A stretch of 64,000 nt of DNA from Paenibacillus_AA sp045062745 (GTDB taxonomy: Bacteria > Bacillota > Bacilli > Paenibacillales > NBRC-103111). Positions within the stretch are counted from its first letter, which is position 1. The number at the start of each line of letters is the position of its first letter. Below the pieces are notes generated by a model. It was not told the DNA's origin. It saw only the letters and a program-made list of their open reading frames with translations, and did not search any database. The DNA is taken from contig NZ_JBJGED010000033.1 of the NCBI RefSeq assembly GCF_045062745.1, positions 1 to 64,000 on the forward strand. The letters run 5' to 3'. A program made the translations under genes and the position numbers. Shown here one piece after another: positions 26,695 to 35,318 of this stretch.

Positions 26695-27560
26695 TTGCGG
26701 AACTCGCTCGCCTTTCCGATGCAGCCGCACAGGCGCATTTTCTCGATCGCCGCAGCCTTGAGCGCCTTCTTCGCAGGCACCATATACTTCCGAGGGTCGT
26801 TCTCGTCCGGATTCGCGGCGAACACTTCCTTGATCGCGTCGGAGAAGACGATGCGCAGCTCGGTCGCGACGTTCATCTTCGCCATCCCGAGGGAGACGGC
26901 GCGGCGCACTTGCTCCTCCGGAATGCCGGAACCGCCGTGCAGGACGAGCGGTACCTCTACCTTGTCGGCGATCCGCTTGATGCGGTCGAAGTCGATCTTT
27001 GGCTCGCCCTTATAGATCCCGTGCGCGGTGCCGATCGCCGGAGCGAGCGTCGGAACGCCCGTGAGCTCGATGAATGCGGCGCACTCGTCCGGGTCGGCCA
27101 TGAGCGCTTCGTTGTCCGCTACGACGATATCGTCTTCGACGCCGCCGACCTTGCCGAGCTCCGCTTCCACATTGACGCCCGCGGCACGCGCGACTTCCAC
27201 GACCTTGAGCGTCTGGCGCACATTCTCCTCGAACGGAGAGTGTGAAGCGTCGATCATGACCGACGTATAGCCCGCCCGGATGCAGCGGACGATCAGGTCG
27301 AACTCGGTACAATGATCGAGGTGAAGCGCGATCGGTACGCTCGAGAGGTTGGATGCTACCGTCGCGGCAGCCGCGATGTATTCCGGCCCGAGGTGCTTCA
27401 CGGTTCCGACGGTCGATTGGATGATGAGCGGGGATTGCGTTTCCTCCGCCGCTTCGACGACCGCTTGAAGCATTTCCAGTGTGTGTACGTTAAACGCTCC
27501 GATGCAATACCCGTTGGCGCGGGCTGTTTGGAGCATAGGTGTGGATGATACAAGTGGCAT
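26691..27560 (-). CDS. Class II ketose-bisphosphate aldolase (GatY/KbaY/FbaA-like)
   Basis: 289 aa. Zinc ligands lie in LHLDHCTEF, the HGIYKG loop and LVLHGGSGIP; the catalytic region EAELGKVGGVEDD resembles GatY/KbaY. Cleaves tagatose- or fructose-1,6-bisphosphate to DHAP and glyceraldehyde-3-phosphate. It sits 115 bp downstream of deoR, with its own GGGAGGA ribosome site, and is coupled to the kinase. Confidence 0.9.
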   Translation of the reverse strand: MPLVSSTPMLQTARANGYCIGAFNVHTLEMLQAVVEAAEETQSPLIIQSTVGTVKHLGPEYIAAAATVASNLSSVPIALHLDHCTEFDLIVRCIRAGYTSVMIDASHSPFEENVRQTLKVVEVARAAGVNVEAELGKVGGVEDDIVVADNEALMADPDECAAFIELTGVPTLAPAIGTAHGIYKGEPKIDFDRIKRIADKVEVPLVLHGGSGIPEEQVRRAVSLGMAKMNVATELRIVFSDAIKEVFAANPDENDPRKYMVPAKKALKAAAIEKMRLCGCIGKASEFRK

Positions 27561-27588
27561 GAATGATTCCTCCCGTTTCGTTACACTT

Positions 27589-27615
27589 TTGATAGTTTCG
27601 TTTCGTTTAGTTTCT
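27589..27615. promoter_or_regulatory. Possible DeoR operator upstream of the aldolase
   Basis: ttgatagtttcgtttcgttt contains GATAGTTT, which also occurs at 28471-28478 in front of deoR, followed by iterated GTTTC units typical of DeoR-type targets. No experimental support; the shared core is only 8 bp. Confidence 0.35.
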
Positions 27616-27675
27616 TTTTCTATTGTAAAGGATGAACGAACCCGGTGACAAGCTGAATTTTCGCCACCGGTCGGG

Positions 27676-28449
27676 CTACGTAACGATGAGCTGAATGCCC
27701 AAGTCGCGGATTCGGTCGCAAATGTCTTTACCCAGCCCCCGATCCGTGATGACCGTATGGACGGCGTCGAGCGGCGCGACGTGCGAGAAGAATACTTTTC
27801 CGAACTTCGTGTGGTCGGCTACGACGATCACTTCCTTCGCAATCGACAGCATGCGCCGGTCCATACTCGCTTCAGCCAGATTGGGCGTCGTCAGCCCCTC
27901 CTCCAGGTCGAATCCGTCGACACCGAGGAACAGCTTGTCCACCCGGATGCTCTGCAGCGCTTCTTCCGCCAGCGGTCCGACCAGCGCGAACGACTTGCGC
28001 CGCAGCTTGCCGCCGATCAGGATGACGTCCAAGTCCGCATAATTGCCGATCTGGACCGCGATGTTGGCCGCATTCGTCACGATCTTGAGCCCCTTCTTGC
28101 CGACGAGCCGCTTTGCGATCAGCATGCTGGTCGTCCCCGGCGTGAGCATGACCGCATCCTCATCGCCGACCAGCTTGGCCGCCGCCTCGGCGATCCGCTC
28201 CTTTTCCTCGACGAGCGCTTCCGCCTTCTCGGAGAACGACTTCTCGTGCGCGACTTCGCTCACGTGGGCGTGCAGCGCCATCGCTCCGCCGTGCGTGCGC
28301 AGCAGCAGCTCCTTCTCCTCGAGCTTCTCCAGGTCGCGGCGCACGGTCACCTGCGAGACGCCCAGCGCTTCGCTCAGCTCGGCCACCGTGGCTTTGCCGG
28401 CTTGATTCACAACTTCCATGATGCGTACATAACGTTCTTCCGCGAACAT
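27676..28449 (-). CDS. DeoR-family sugar-phosphate repressor
   Basis: 257 aa. The N-terminal helix-turn-helix (AELSEALGVSQVTVRRDLEKL) and the C-terminal sugar-isomerase-like domain (LTPGTTSMLIAKRL, VLIGGKLRRKS, VDKLFLGVDGFDLEEGLTTPN, with the usual DHTKFGK) define the DeoR/GlpR type. Expected to bind a phosphosugar, probably the kinase substrate or product, and control the aldolase/kinase genes directly downstream. Similar to GatR/AgaR/FruR regulators. Confidence 0.92.
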   Translation of the reverse strand: MFAEERYVRIMEVVNQAGKATVAELSEALGVSQVTVRRDLEKLEEKELLLRTHGGAMALHAHVSEVAHEKSFSEKAEALVEEKERIAEAAAKLVGDEDAVMLTPGTTSMLIAKRLVGKKGLKIVTNAANIAVQIGNYADLDVILIGGKLRRKSFALVGPLAEEALQSIRVDKLFLGVDGFDLEEGLTTPNLAEASMDRRMLSIAKEVIVVADHTKFGKVFFSHVAPLDAVHTVITDRGLGKDICDRIRDLGIQLIVT

Positions 28450-28572
28450 AGGGGCCTCCCGAATCGATTCGATAGTTTTGGAACCTTCTGTTTACGATCA
28501 TTTCCCTTCTTTTTTGATCATAATCAAAAATCGGATGTAATACCAGAAGTATTTTCACGGCAAGGTGCGGGG

Positions 28573-28645
28573 TTAATCGGTCTCGCCGACTAATTCAAGC
28601 GCTTCGTGACCGTCGCGGAGCGAGATAGTCGGTCACGCCGATTAA
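28573..28645. repeat. Large imperfect inverted repeat upstream of deoR
   Basis: Arms TTAATCGG-n5-CCGACTA and TAGTCGG-n5-CCGATTAA with a ~33-bp loop. It has no T-run, so it is not a standard terminator; it could be a mobile palindrome or an RNA processing hairpin between glpX and deoR. Confidence 0.6.
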
Positions 28646-28694
28646 TTCGTTGTCCTCCCGGACCTGTGCAGGGCGAATAACCGTACCAAAACAC

Positions 28695-28722
28695 CAAAAA
28701 CCCGGTCCATCCGGACCGGGTT
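28695..28722 (-). terminator. glpX terminator
   Basis: AACCCGGTCC/GGACCGGGTT, four-base loop, then TTTTTGG on the minus strand. Confidence 0.93.
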
Positions 28723-28738
28723 CCCGCCAACCAACGTG

Positions 28739-29704
28739 CTACGCCTTCAAGATTTGCTTGTACGGCAAGTAATGCTGCGTCTGAATGTGCCGGATCGTGC
28801 GCGTCTTCGCCCGCATGACAAGCGAGTGCGTCTCCGCCCGCTCGCCGGGCAAGTAGCGGACACCCTGCAGGAAGCTGCCGGACGTCACGCCCGTCGCGGC
28901 GAAGATGACGTCGTCCTTCCCGACCATGTCGTCCATGGTCAGCACCTTGTACGGGTCGCTCAGCCCCATCGCTACACATCGCTGATACTCGACCGCGTTG
29001 CCGGGCATCAGGCGGCCCTGCAGCTCGCCGCCCAGGCACTTCAGCGCGGCCGCGGCCAAGACGCCCTCCGGCGCGCCGCCGGAGCCGACGAACAGGTCGA
29101 TGCCGCTCTCCGCCATCGCCGGGGCGATCGCGCCGGCCACGTCGCCGTCGGTAAGGAACTTGATCCGCACCCCGACCCTGCGCAGCGTCTTCACGATCGT
29201 ATCGTGTCGCTCCCGGTCGAGCATCATGACGGTCAGATCGCTGATGTTCTTCTTCTGCGCCTTCGCGGCGATCTGAAGCGTCTCCTCGAGCGGCGCGTTA
29301 ATGTCCACCTTCCCGACGAGCGCGGGCCCGACCGCGAGCTTCTCCATGTACATATCCGGAGCGTGCAGCAGATTGCCCTTGCCCGCGATGGCGAGCACGG
29401 AGATGGCGTTGTCCAACCCGCGTGCCACGATGTTCGTGCCCTCGAGCGGATCGACCGCCACGTCGACCTCCGGTCCCTGCAGGCTGCCGACCTGTTCCCC
29501 GATATACAACATCGGCGCTTCATCCATCTCGCCTTCGCCGATGACGACCGTCCCCCGGATCGACACCGTATCGAACATGCGGCGCATCGCTGTCGTCGCC
29601 GCCTCATCCGCTTCATTCTTGCGGCCGCGGCCCATCCAATGCGCCGCCGACAACGCGGCCATCTCCGTCACACGTACAACTTCTAACGCCAGCTCCCTCT
29701 CCAC
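28739..29704 (-). CDS. glpX: Class II fructose-1,6-bisphosphatase
   Basis: 321 aa. Metal and substrate residues lie in VIGEGEMDEAPMLYIGE and VAVDPLEGTNIVARG; the end motif GVRYLPGERAETHSL is typical. Gluconeogenic hydrolysis of fructose-1,6-bisphosphate. In B. subtilis glpX is near tal (ywjH) and fbaA; here tal and sleB lie upstream on the same strand, a partial echo of that order. Confidence 0.95.
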   Translation of the reverse strand: MERELALEVVRVTEMAALSAAHWMGRGRKNEADEAATTAMRRMFDTVSIRGTVVIGEGEMDEAPMLYIGEQVGSLQGPEVDVAVDPLEGTNIVARGLDNAISVLAIAGKGNLLHAPDMYMEKLAVGPALVGKVDINAPLEETLQIAAKAQKKNISDLTVMMLDRERHDTIVKTLRRVGVRIKFLTDGDVAGAIAPAMAESGIDLFVGSGGAPEGVLAAAALKCLGGELQGRLMPGNAVEYQRCVAMGLSDPYKVLTMDDMVGKDDVIFAATGVTSGSFLQGVRYLPGERAETHSLVMRAKTRTIRHIQTQHYLPYKQILKA

Positions 29705-29772
29705 GGCACGTCCCCCTCATTAGTACGTCTCTAATGAGAAGTATTGTATCATATATCCGCCGAAGCGCAAGC

Positions 29773-30543
29773 CTATTTGCAGAATATATGCTTGCCGATC
29801 TGCTTGATCTGCGGCCGGGTCCAGATCCAGGCCGAGGTGGCCGTCTCAGGATTGAAGTAATACAGCGCCTCTCCGCTCGGATCCCACCCGTTAATGGCGT
29901 CGCGAACCGCCTTCAGCGCCGTATCATTGGGCGTCAGCCAGATTTGGCCGTCCGCTACTGCGGTGAATGCCCCAGGCTGGAAAATGACGCCCGAGATGGT
30001 GTTCGGGAACGACGAGCTCTGCACCCGGTTCAGGATAACCGCTGCGACCGCCACCTGCCCGACGTAAGGCTCCCCGCGCGCTTCTCCATACACGGCCTGC
30101 GCCATAATCCGGATATCCTGATCGCTGATGCTGATGCCGCTCGGCAAGCTCGCGCCCCCCGACGGCGCCGCTGCACCGCCCCCGCCCCCACCGCCGCCGC
30201 CGGGGCCTGTCATGCCCGGAGCCCATGAGGTCGTCGCGTTGTATAATCGCAATTTTGTCTTAGGCCCGACAATGCCGTCCACCTTCATGCCGAAATTGAA
30301 TTGAAAGTCTTTGACTGCCCGGAGCGTCTGCCAGCCGAAATCCCCGTCGATCGGCCCCCGGTAATAATCGAGATATTGAAGCCGCCCTTGCAGCTCGTAC
30401 ACGTCTCCGCCCGTAGCCCCGTAACGAATCTCCGTATTCCCGAACGAGTACGAAGCTCGAGGCAAATAAACGGCGACCGCGACAACCATGACGAAGAAGC
30501 TGATGACGATCCATCCTGTTTTCACACGTCTCTTTTTGTTCAC
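29773..30543 (-). CDS. sleB: Spore cortex-lytic enzyme SleB-type hydrolase
   Basis: 256 aa. An N-terminal helix/signal anchor (~12-30), then a peptidoglycan-binding domain (~45-100; VDGIVGPKTKLRLYN), a poly-Gly linker (nine Gly), and the hydrolase_2 catalytic domain (~140-256) with GEARGEPYVGQVAVAAVILN containing the likely catalytic Glu. Lytic transglycosylase acting on muramic-delta-lactam cortex during germination. No ypeB follows, unlike in Bacillus. Confidence 0.9.
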   Translation of the reverse strand: MNKKRRVKTGWIVISFFVMVVAVAVYLPRASYSFGNTEIRYGATGGDVYELQGRLQYLDYYRGPIDGDFGWQTLRAVKDFQFNFGMKVDGIVGPKTKLRLYNATTSWAPGMTGPGGGGGGGGGAAAPSGGASLPSGISISDQDIRIMAQAVYGEARGEPYVGQVAVAAVILNRVQSSSFPNTISGVIFQPGAFTAVADGQIWLTPNDTALKAVRDAINGWDPSGEALYYFNPETATSAWIWTRPQIKQIGKHIFCK

Positions 30544-30674
30544 GCCAAAAACCCTCCATAGCGACTAAGATAACTTGGTCCAGCATCTTAGTTAGTATGA
30601 AGGGAATCCAGGCAAACTATGCAAATCCATGCACTTACGCACTTACTATCTCGCCGCGGCGGCCGGCCGCGCGA

Positions 30675-31334
30675 TTAGAACTTGCTCAGCTTCGCGCCCT
30701 CCCAGTCGGCCGTGAACTTCTCGATGCCCTGGTCGGTGAGCGGATGCTTGATCATCTGTTGGATGACCTTGTAAGGGACGGTGGCAATATGGGCGCCGGC
30801 CAGCGCCGCCTCGATCACATGAGCCGTATGACGGACACTGGCTGCGATGATTTCGCTCTTAATCCCATGAATCTGGAAAATGTCGCTGATCTCGCGGATC
30901 AGATTCATGCCCACTTGATTGATGTCGTCCAGCCGTCCGATGAACGGGGAGACGTAAGTCGCACCTGCTCTAGCCGCCAACAGAGCTTGAGTAGAGCTGA
31001 AAATCAACGTAACGTTCGTCTTGATGCCGTGGTCGGTCAAGCCGCGAGTCGCCTGCAGGCCGTCCGCGGTCATCGGAATTTTCACCACAATGTTCGGACT
31101 GATCGCCGCCAGCTTGCGGCCTTGTTCGATCATTTCCTCGGCCTGCAGCGAGATCACTTCCGCGCTGATCGGCAGCTCTTGACCCACGATCGAGATAATT
31201 TCCTTGAGCGTCTCGAAGAAATCTTTGCCTTCCTTCGCGATTAGCGACGGGTTGGTCGTCAGCCCGGACAAGATACCCAGCTTATGCGCCGCGCGAATTT
31301 CTTCTATGTTCGCTGTGTCGATGAACATTTTCAT
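30675..31334 (-). CDS. tal: Transaldolase/fructose-6-phosphate aldolase family (TalC/FSA)
   Basis: 219 aa TIM barrel. Opens MFIDTANIEEIRAA; the Schiff-base Lys lies in NIVVKIPMT. Length and motifs are those of the short TalC/FSA subgroup, called transaldolase in Bacillus. A 130-bp gap without a clear terminator separates it from sleB. Confidence 0.93.
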   Translation of the reverse strand: MKMFIDTANIEEIRAAHKLGILSGLTTNPSLIAKEGKDFFETLKEIISIVGQELPISAEVISLQAEEMIEQGRKLAAISPNIVVKIPMTADGLQATRGLTDHGIKTNVTLIFSSTQALLAARAGATYVSPFIGRLDDINQVGMNLIREISDIFQIHGIKSEIIAASVRHTAHVIEAALAGAHIATVPYKVIQQMIKHPLTDQGIEKFTADWEGAKLSKF

Positions 31335-31384
31335 AGCTACGGGTCACCACCTGTATGTATTTCGCTGTAAACAGCGTTGTAGAC

Positions 31385-31592
31385 AAAAGAAAACCCGCCT
31401 ATGTCGTTCGATTCTCTTGTTTCAAACCCGCTCTCGCAGGTGGGTGTCCGCAACCGGCAGTCTGAAGTCCCTTTTCGAGGGCATGTCATCGGGACGGTAA
31501 TAGTTGGACTCCCGAACAATGTTTCATTGGTTTAAAACATTCGGAAAATCGTGACGAACATCGCAGGAGTGTTCGCGATTCATTCAATTGTA
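31385..31592 (-). ncRNA. ssrS: Probable 6S RNA
   Basis: Non-coding ~200-nt transcript unit with its own promoter (31599-31627). Read on the minus strand, a 5' CUCCUGCGAUGUUCG closes against a 3' CGAACGACAUAGGCGGG (with small bulges). An inner stem GGGAGUCC/GGACACCC leads to a further hairpin, and the 3' strand carries ACCCACCUGCGAGAGCGGGU, which folds as a small hairpin. This closing stem-bubble-hairpin order with UGUUCG near the 5' end and CCCACCU near the 3' end is that of bacterial 6S RNA. Known 6S RNAs bind sigma-A RNA polymerase in stationary phase. The 3' end runs into UUUUCUUUUG. Assignment is by eye, without a covariance model. Confidence 0.62.
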
Positions 31593-31598
31593 GTTTTT

Positions 31599-31627
31599 AT
31601 TATAGGGGTACCGCCGGCAAAAGTAAA
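31599..31627 (-). promoter_or_regulatory. Promoter of the probable 6S RNA
   Basis: TTTACT, 17-bp spacer, perfect TATAAT (31599-31604). Transcription start predicted near 31592. Confidence 0.75.
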
Positions 31628-31662
31628 CCCGGGTTCTGTGGCAGTGATGGCAGAGGTTGCGC

Positions 31663-32571
31663 TTACTTGCGATCCGTCTCGCTCTCCTCCGATGGACGGC
31701 GTTCTACGGTCCCATCCGCATCTGAATCGGCCCGGAACTCCTCCGCACGGTGCTCATCGCCATGAGCCGCCTCCGCTTCCAGCCGCTCGGCTTCCTCCTG
31801 GGCCGCCTTCTCCTCCTGCTCCTTCTGCTCCCGCTCGGACCGTGTCTTGATTTTGTCGAAAATCCGGTGGAAGTAGAAGAACGAAACGGTGGCGAGCAAG
31901 CTTCCCATGAAGAACGGGATGAGGAACGTAAACTTGGTCGCACTGATGTAGATGATGGCGGCATTCGTCACAATGAGCAAAATCGTCGTAATCGGGTTCC
32001 CGATCGTGATCAGCACCGCATTCTTGAGCAGTTGGAAAAATTTCATGTGGAAATGAACCATCAGCGAGAAGAAATGGAACATCGCACACGTCAGGATTAC
32101 GAGCAAAATAATGAAGAGCACCGACAGCAAGCTAAGCGTGCTGCTCTGCTTCAGGTAAAACGTATAGTTCACATAAAGGATCACATAAAACAGGATAAAG
32201 AAAATGCCGCCCAGCATGCTCTGGAGGTAATTCTCCTTGTAGCCGCGGAAGTACGTCTTGAACAGTGGCACATCCGCATCGCCGGTTACCCACTTGCGGG
32301 CGATCGTGAATGTCGCCGCGGTCGCGGGAAACAATGTAAACGGTGTCACGATCGCGATAAGCGTCAGCGACTGCATGCCGACATCGGGGTTCTCGGAGAC
32401 GGCGATCAGCCCGGCCAGCACCAAGTAGAAGAACGGGAACGAACAGACGACCCAGAGCACGTTAATGACGGATAGCCGCATGATCCATTCCGATATTTTG
32501 TAAAACCCACCCATAATTCCACGAAATTCCAAACCGAAGTCCTCCTTCAACTGCATGTCCACTCTCATCAT
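31663..32571 (-). CDS. DUF624 (YesL-like) membrane protein
   Basis: 302 aa with about six helices in residues 25-235, then a highly charged cytosolic tail (KTRSEREQKEQEEKAAQEEA...) of ~65 residues. The start region GLEFRGIMGGFYKISEWIMRLS is the DUF624 hallmark. YesL-like proteins usually sit in carbohydrate-uptake clusters; here it stands alone. Function unknown. The acidic, E/A-rich tail is longer than in most relatives. Confidence 0.86.
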   Translation of the reverse strand: MMRVDMQLKEDFGLEFRGIMGGFYKISEWIMRLSVINVLWVVCSFPFFYLVLAGLIAVSENPDVGMQSLTLIAIVTPFTLFPATAATFTIARKWVTGDADVPLFKTYFRGYKENYLQSMLGGIFFILFYVILYVNYTFYLKQSSTLSLLSVLFIILLVILTCAMFHFFSLMVHFHMKFFQLLKNAVLITIGNPITTILLIVTNAAIIYISATKFTFLIPFFMGSLLATVSFFYFHRIFDKIKTRSEREQKEQEEKAAQEEAERLEAEAAHGDEHRAEEFRADSDADGTVERRPSEESETDRK

Positions 32572-32638
32572 AACTTATCCGGTTCGGAAAATGCAAAACA
32601 ATGTTGTGGCACGCCGTCGGATATGCGGTCCAGGCAAC

Positions 32639-32673
32639 AAAAAAACCTGTGCAAAGACGTTGCTTTGCACAGG
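32639..32673 (-). terminator. cshA terminator
   Basis: CCTGTGCAAAG/CTTTGCACAGG with a six-base loop and TTTTTTTG. Confidence 0.95.
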
Positions 32674-32686
32674 CTGGAAGAGCGGT

Positions 32687-34288
32687 TTAGGTGTTCACGA
32701 ATTCCTTGGATCCGCTGGGACGCCGGCCTTCGCCACCGTCGCTGCGACGGCGGTCGCCGCCATCGCGATTGCGGTCGTAGCTGCTGCTCCGATAGCCGCT
32801 GCCGCCCCGGGAGGAGCCGCCGCCGCTGCCGCCGCGATAGCCTTCGCCGCCACGGTAGCCTTCGCCGCTGCGGCCATACCCGCCGCGACCGCCGCCTTGA
32901 CCGTCGCGCACGTAGGAGCCCGACATTCTGCGGCCCGAGCTGCGCACGTCCGGACGGCGCTTCTTGGCACGGAGCGGATCCTCAGGCGTCAGCTCGATCT
33001 CGATGTCGCGCTTCTCGCCCGTCAAGAGCTTCATAGCGGCTGCCAAGAGCTGGACAGAGTCATACTGCTCCAGCAACTGAATGGCCATGCCCTTGAACTC
33101 GCCAAAGTTGTCAGCGCTGACCACTTCCAGGACGCGCTCCGCCGTTACGCGCTGCTTGCCTTCGATCGCTTCGGCCATGCTCGGCACCGGCTTGCGTGCG
33201 ATTTTGTGGCGGGTCAGCTTCTCGATGAAGTGCAGATGATCCATCTCGCGGTGCGTCACGAACGTCCAGGCGCTGCCTTCGCGTCCGGCGCGGCCGGTAC
33301 GGCCGATCCGGTGCACATAGCTCTCCGGGTCTTGCGGCAGGTCGAAGTTGATGACGTGGGTCACGCCCGATACGTCCAGGCCGCGTGCGGCCACGTCCGT
33401 CGCCACCAGCACATCGATGCTGCCGTCGCGGAACTTGCGCATCACATGGTCACGCTGGTTCTGCGACAAGTCGCCGTGCAGGCCTTCCGCCGAATAGCCG
33501 CGCTTCTGCAGCGCTTCGGACAGCTCGTCGACGCGGCGCTTCGTCCGGCCGAAGATAATGGCGAGCTCCGGGGACTCCATGTCCAGCAGGCGGCACAGCG
33601 CGTCGAACTTCTGCTTCTCATGCAGCTCGATATAGTATTGCGAAATGAGCGGAGCGCTCACTTGCTTCGGAATGACCGAGACGTGTTCCGGCTCACGCAG
33701 GAATTGCTTGGCGAGCTTCTTGATGTTCTCGGGCATCGTCGCCGAGAACAGCATCGTGTGGCGTTCTTCCGGCACGAGGCTCAGAATCGTCTGAATGTCC
33801 TCCATGAAACCCATGTCCAGCATCTCGTCGGCCTCGTCGAGGATGACGGTCGAGACGCTGTCCAGCTTGATCGTCTTGCGGTTGATGTGGTCAAGCAGAC
33901 GCCCCGGGGTACCGATAATGATCTGCGGTCTCTTCTTCAGCGCGCGGATCTGTTTCACAATGTCTTGCCCGCCGTAGATCGGCAAAGAGCGGATGCCCTT
34001 GAACCGGCCGAGCTTGCCGATCTCTTCGGCGACCTGGATCGCCAATTCCCGCGTAGGGCACATAATCAATGCTACAATGCGGTCTTCCGTCACATCGATG
34101 CGGTTGATCACCGGGATGCCGAATGCGGCGGTCTTGCCTGTACCGGTCTGTGCTTGACCGATCAAATCCTTGCCTTCCAGGGCCAGCGGAATCGTCTTCT
34201 CCTGAATCGGGGTCGACTCCTCGAAACCCATTTCCGTAATGGCTCGTAATACCTTCGGGTCGAGATCAAAATCTGCAAAAGCTTTCAA
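32687..34288 (-). CDS. cshA: DEAD-box RNA helicase CshA
   Basis: 533 aa, start TTG with AAAGGAG 10 nt upstream. All helicase motifs are present: Q motif (FEESTPIQEKTIPLAL), AQTGTGKT, PTRELA, TPGRLLDH, DEADEML, SAT, and HRIGRTGRAGR. The RecA-like cores span ~1-370, followed by a dimerisation/RNA-binding part and an RGG/YRGG-rich tail (~450-525). CshA remodels RNA at low temperature, in ribosome assembly and in the degradosome with RNase Y and RNase J; rnjA lies in this window but far away. Confidence 0.95.
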   Translation of the reverse strand: MKAFADFDLDPKVLRAITEMGFEESTPIQEKTIPLALEGKDLIGQAQTGTGKTAAFGIPVINRIDVTEDRIVALIMCPTRELAIQVAEEIGKLGRFKGIRSLPIYGGQDIVKQIRALKKRPQIIIGTPGRLLDHINRKTIKLDSVSTVILDEADEMLDMGFMEDIQTILSLVPEERHTMLFSATMPENIKKLAKQFLREPEHVSVIPKQVSAPLISQYYIELHEKQKFDALCRLLDMESPELAIIFGRTKRRVDELSEALQKRGYSAEGLHGDLSQNQRDHVMRKFRDGSIDVLVATDVAARGLDVSGVTHVINFDLPQDPESYVHRIGRTGRAGREGSAWTFVTHREMDHLHFIEKLTRHKIARKPVPSMAEAIEGKQRVTAERVLEVVSADNFGEFKGMAIQLLEQYDSVQLLAAAMKLLTGEKRDIEIELTPEDPLRAKKRRPDVRSSGRRMSGSYVRDGQGGGRGGYGRSGEGYRGGEGYRGGSGGGSSRGGSGYRSSSYDRNRDGGDRRRSDGGEGRRPSGSKEFVNT

Positions 34289-34458
34289 ATGGACTATACT
34301 CCTTTACTCTGAGGGCTTCTAATATCCCTTACCAAGTATTAAATTTACCCTTAAGATCGACTTTTATCGGTGACATTGGATTCTCCGAATTGTAACCTTT
34401 TTCCAATCGGCTCGCAGCCAAAGTCCGCTCAAGATCAGGAACACTGATCGTAACTCGC

Positions 34459-34486
34459 AAAAAAAAGCATTTTCCGCCTGGAAAAT
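34459..34486 (-). terminator. Terminator-like hairpin in the cshA leader
   Basis: Minus-strand ATTTTCC-AGGC-GGAAAAT stem, two bases, then eight T, 170 nt before the cshA start codon and about 22 nt after the predicted transcription start. It could attenuate cshA or end a short RNA. Region 34289-34705 otherwise holds the cshA leader and the upstream region of the DUF4178 gene; no gene was seen in it. Confidence 0.65.
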
Positions 34487-34514
34487 ACTAGCCGAACTTA
34501 AGAATATCTTTGTT

Positions 34515-34520
34515 ATTATA
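34515..34520 (-). promoter_or_regulatory. -10 element upstream of the cshA leader
   Basis: Perfect TATAAT on the minus strand, preceded by TG-rich sequence; a -35 box is poor. If used, the cshA leader is about 220 nt. Confidence 0.5.
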
Positions 34521-34705
34521 ACACAGCTAGTTCGTACATTTCCAGTGCCGCGGCGCCTAACATGCAAAAACTGCCGTAAACCGTACTTGCCATTAAATTT
34601 TTGCAACGAAGCGGTCCGCAATCCCGTATAATAGAACAAGCGAATATCGATGCAACTCGATGATGTGGGTCTTCACAAGAAATGGACCATGAGGAGAGAA
34701 ACACT

Positions 34706-35266
34706 ATGTCTGTTTGGAAGCGAATCGGCTCGATCCTGAGAAGCCAGAACCAAAAACCGGATCCGTCCCCGGCATCCGCGGCGGATCCGTTGGAAGCCGC
34801 TACCGTCGGCGATATTTTAAGCGTGGACCTCGAGGAGTACGTCATTACGGGCAAAGTCATTTACTTCGACCGGGGCTATGCGCCGCACCGGTTCGCGTAT
34901 TATTTGCGCAACGGGCGCAAAATCGATTGCCTGCTCGTCGAGAAAGGCCGCACGATGGACTGCTTCCTGTGCGAATTCATCGAGGGCGCGCTGGACGATC
35001 CGAGCAACGTGCCGACTACGCTTGTGCTGGATGGAGAGACGACGTACGAGCTCGAGTATGACCGCAAAGACGTGAGCCGGACCGAGGGCAATACTGATTT
35101 CCGGAGCGGCGACGAGGTGTTGTTTTGGCGTTATTTCGCCGACGAGACGCAGCACTTCTTCCTGCAGTGGCAGGACGGCAAGTTCGTCGCGATGCAGGGC
35201 AACCGCATTCCGACCGCTGAGATCAAGCGTCTTCAGTCCACCAACCAGACCGGTGCGCGTAAGTGA
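34706..35266 (+). CDS. DUF4178 protein
   Basis: 186 aa from the ATG at 34706 (GAGGAGAG upstream). The core ATVGDILSVDLEEYVITGKV and the later FFLQWQDGKFVAM fit DUF4178, a beta-rich domain. Soluble, no signal peptide. Followed after 52 bp by a DUF4247 lipoprotein on the same strand; these two families often occur together with PspA- or DUF350-type membrane-stress genes, which are absent here. Confidence 0.82.
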   Translation: MSVWKRIGSILRSQNQKPDPSPASAADPLEAATVGDILSVDLEEYVITGKVIYFDRGYAPHRFAYYLRNGRKIDCLLVEKGRTMDCFLCEFIEGALDDPSNVPTTLVLDGETTYELEYDRKDVSRTEGNTDFRSGDEVLFWRYFADETQHFFLQWQDGKFVAMQGNRIPTAEIKRLQSTNQTGARK

Positions 35267-35318
35267 TTTATTGTGTATCGGGTTCGGTTCCCCGAAATGA
35301 ATTGGAGGTGAGCGTCAG

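Noticed and set aside
32555..34249. 564-aa plus-strand open frame
   Set aside because: Antisense shadow of cshA, with His/Arg-rich composition typical of reverse reading and no ribosome site.
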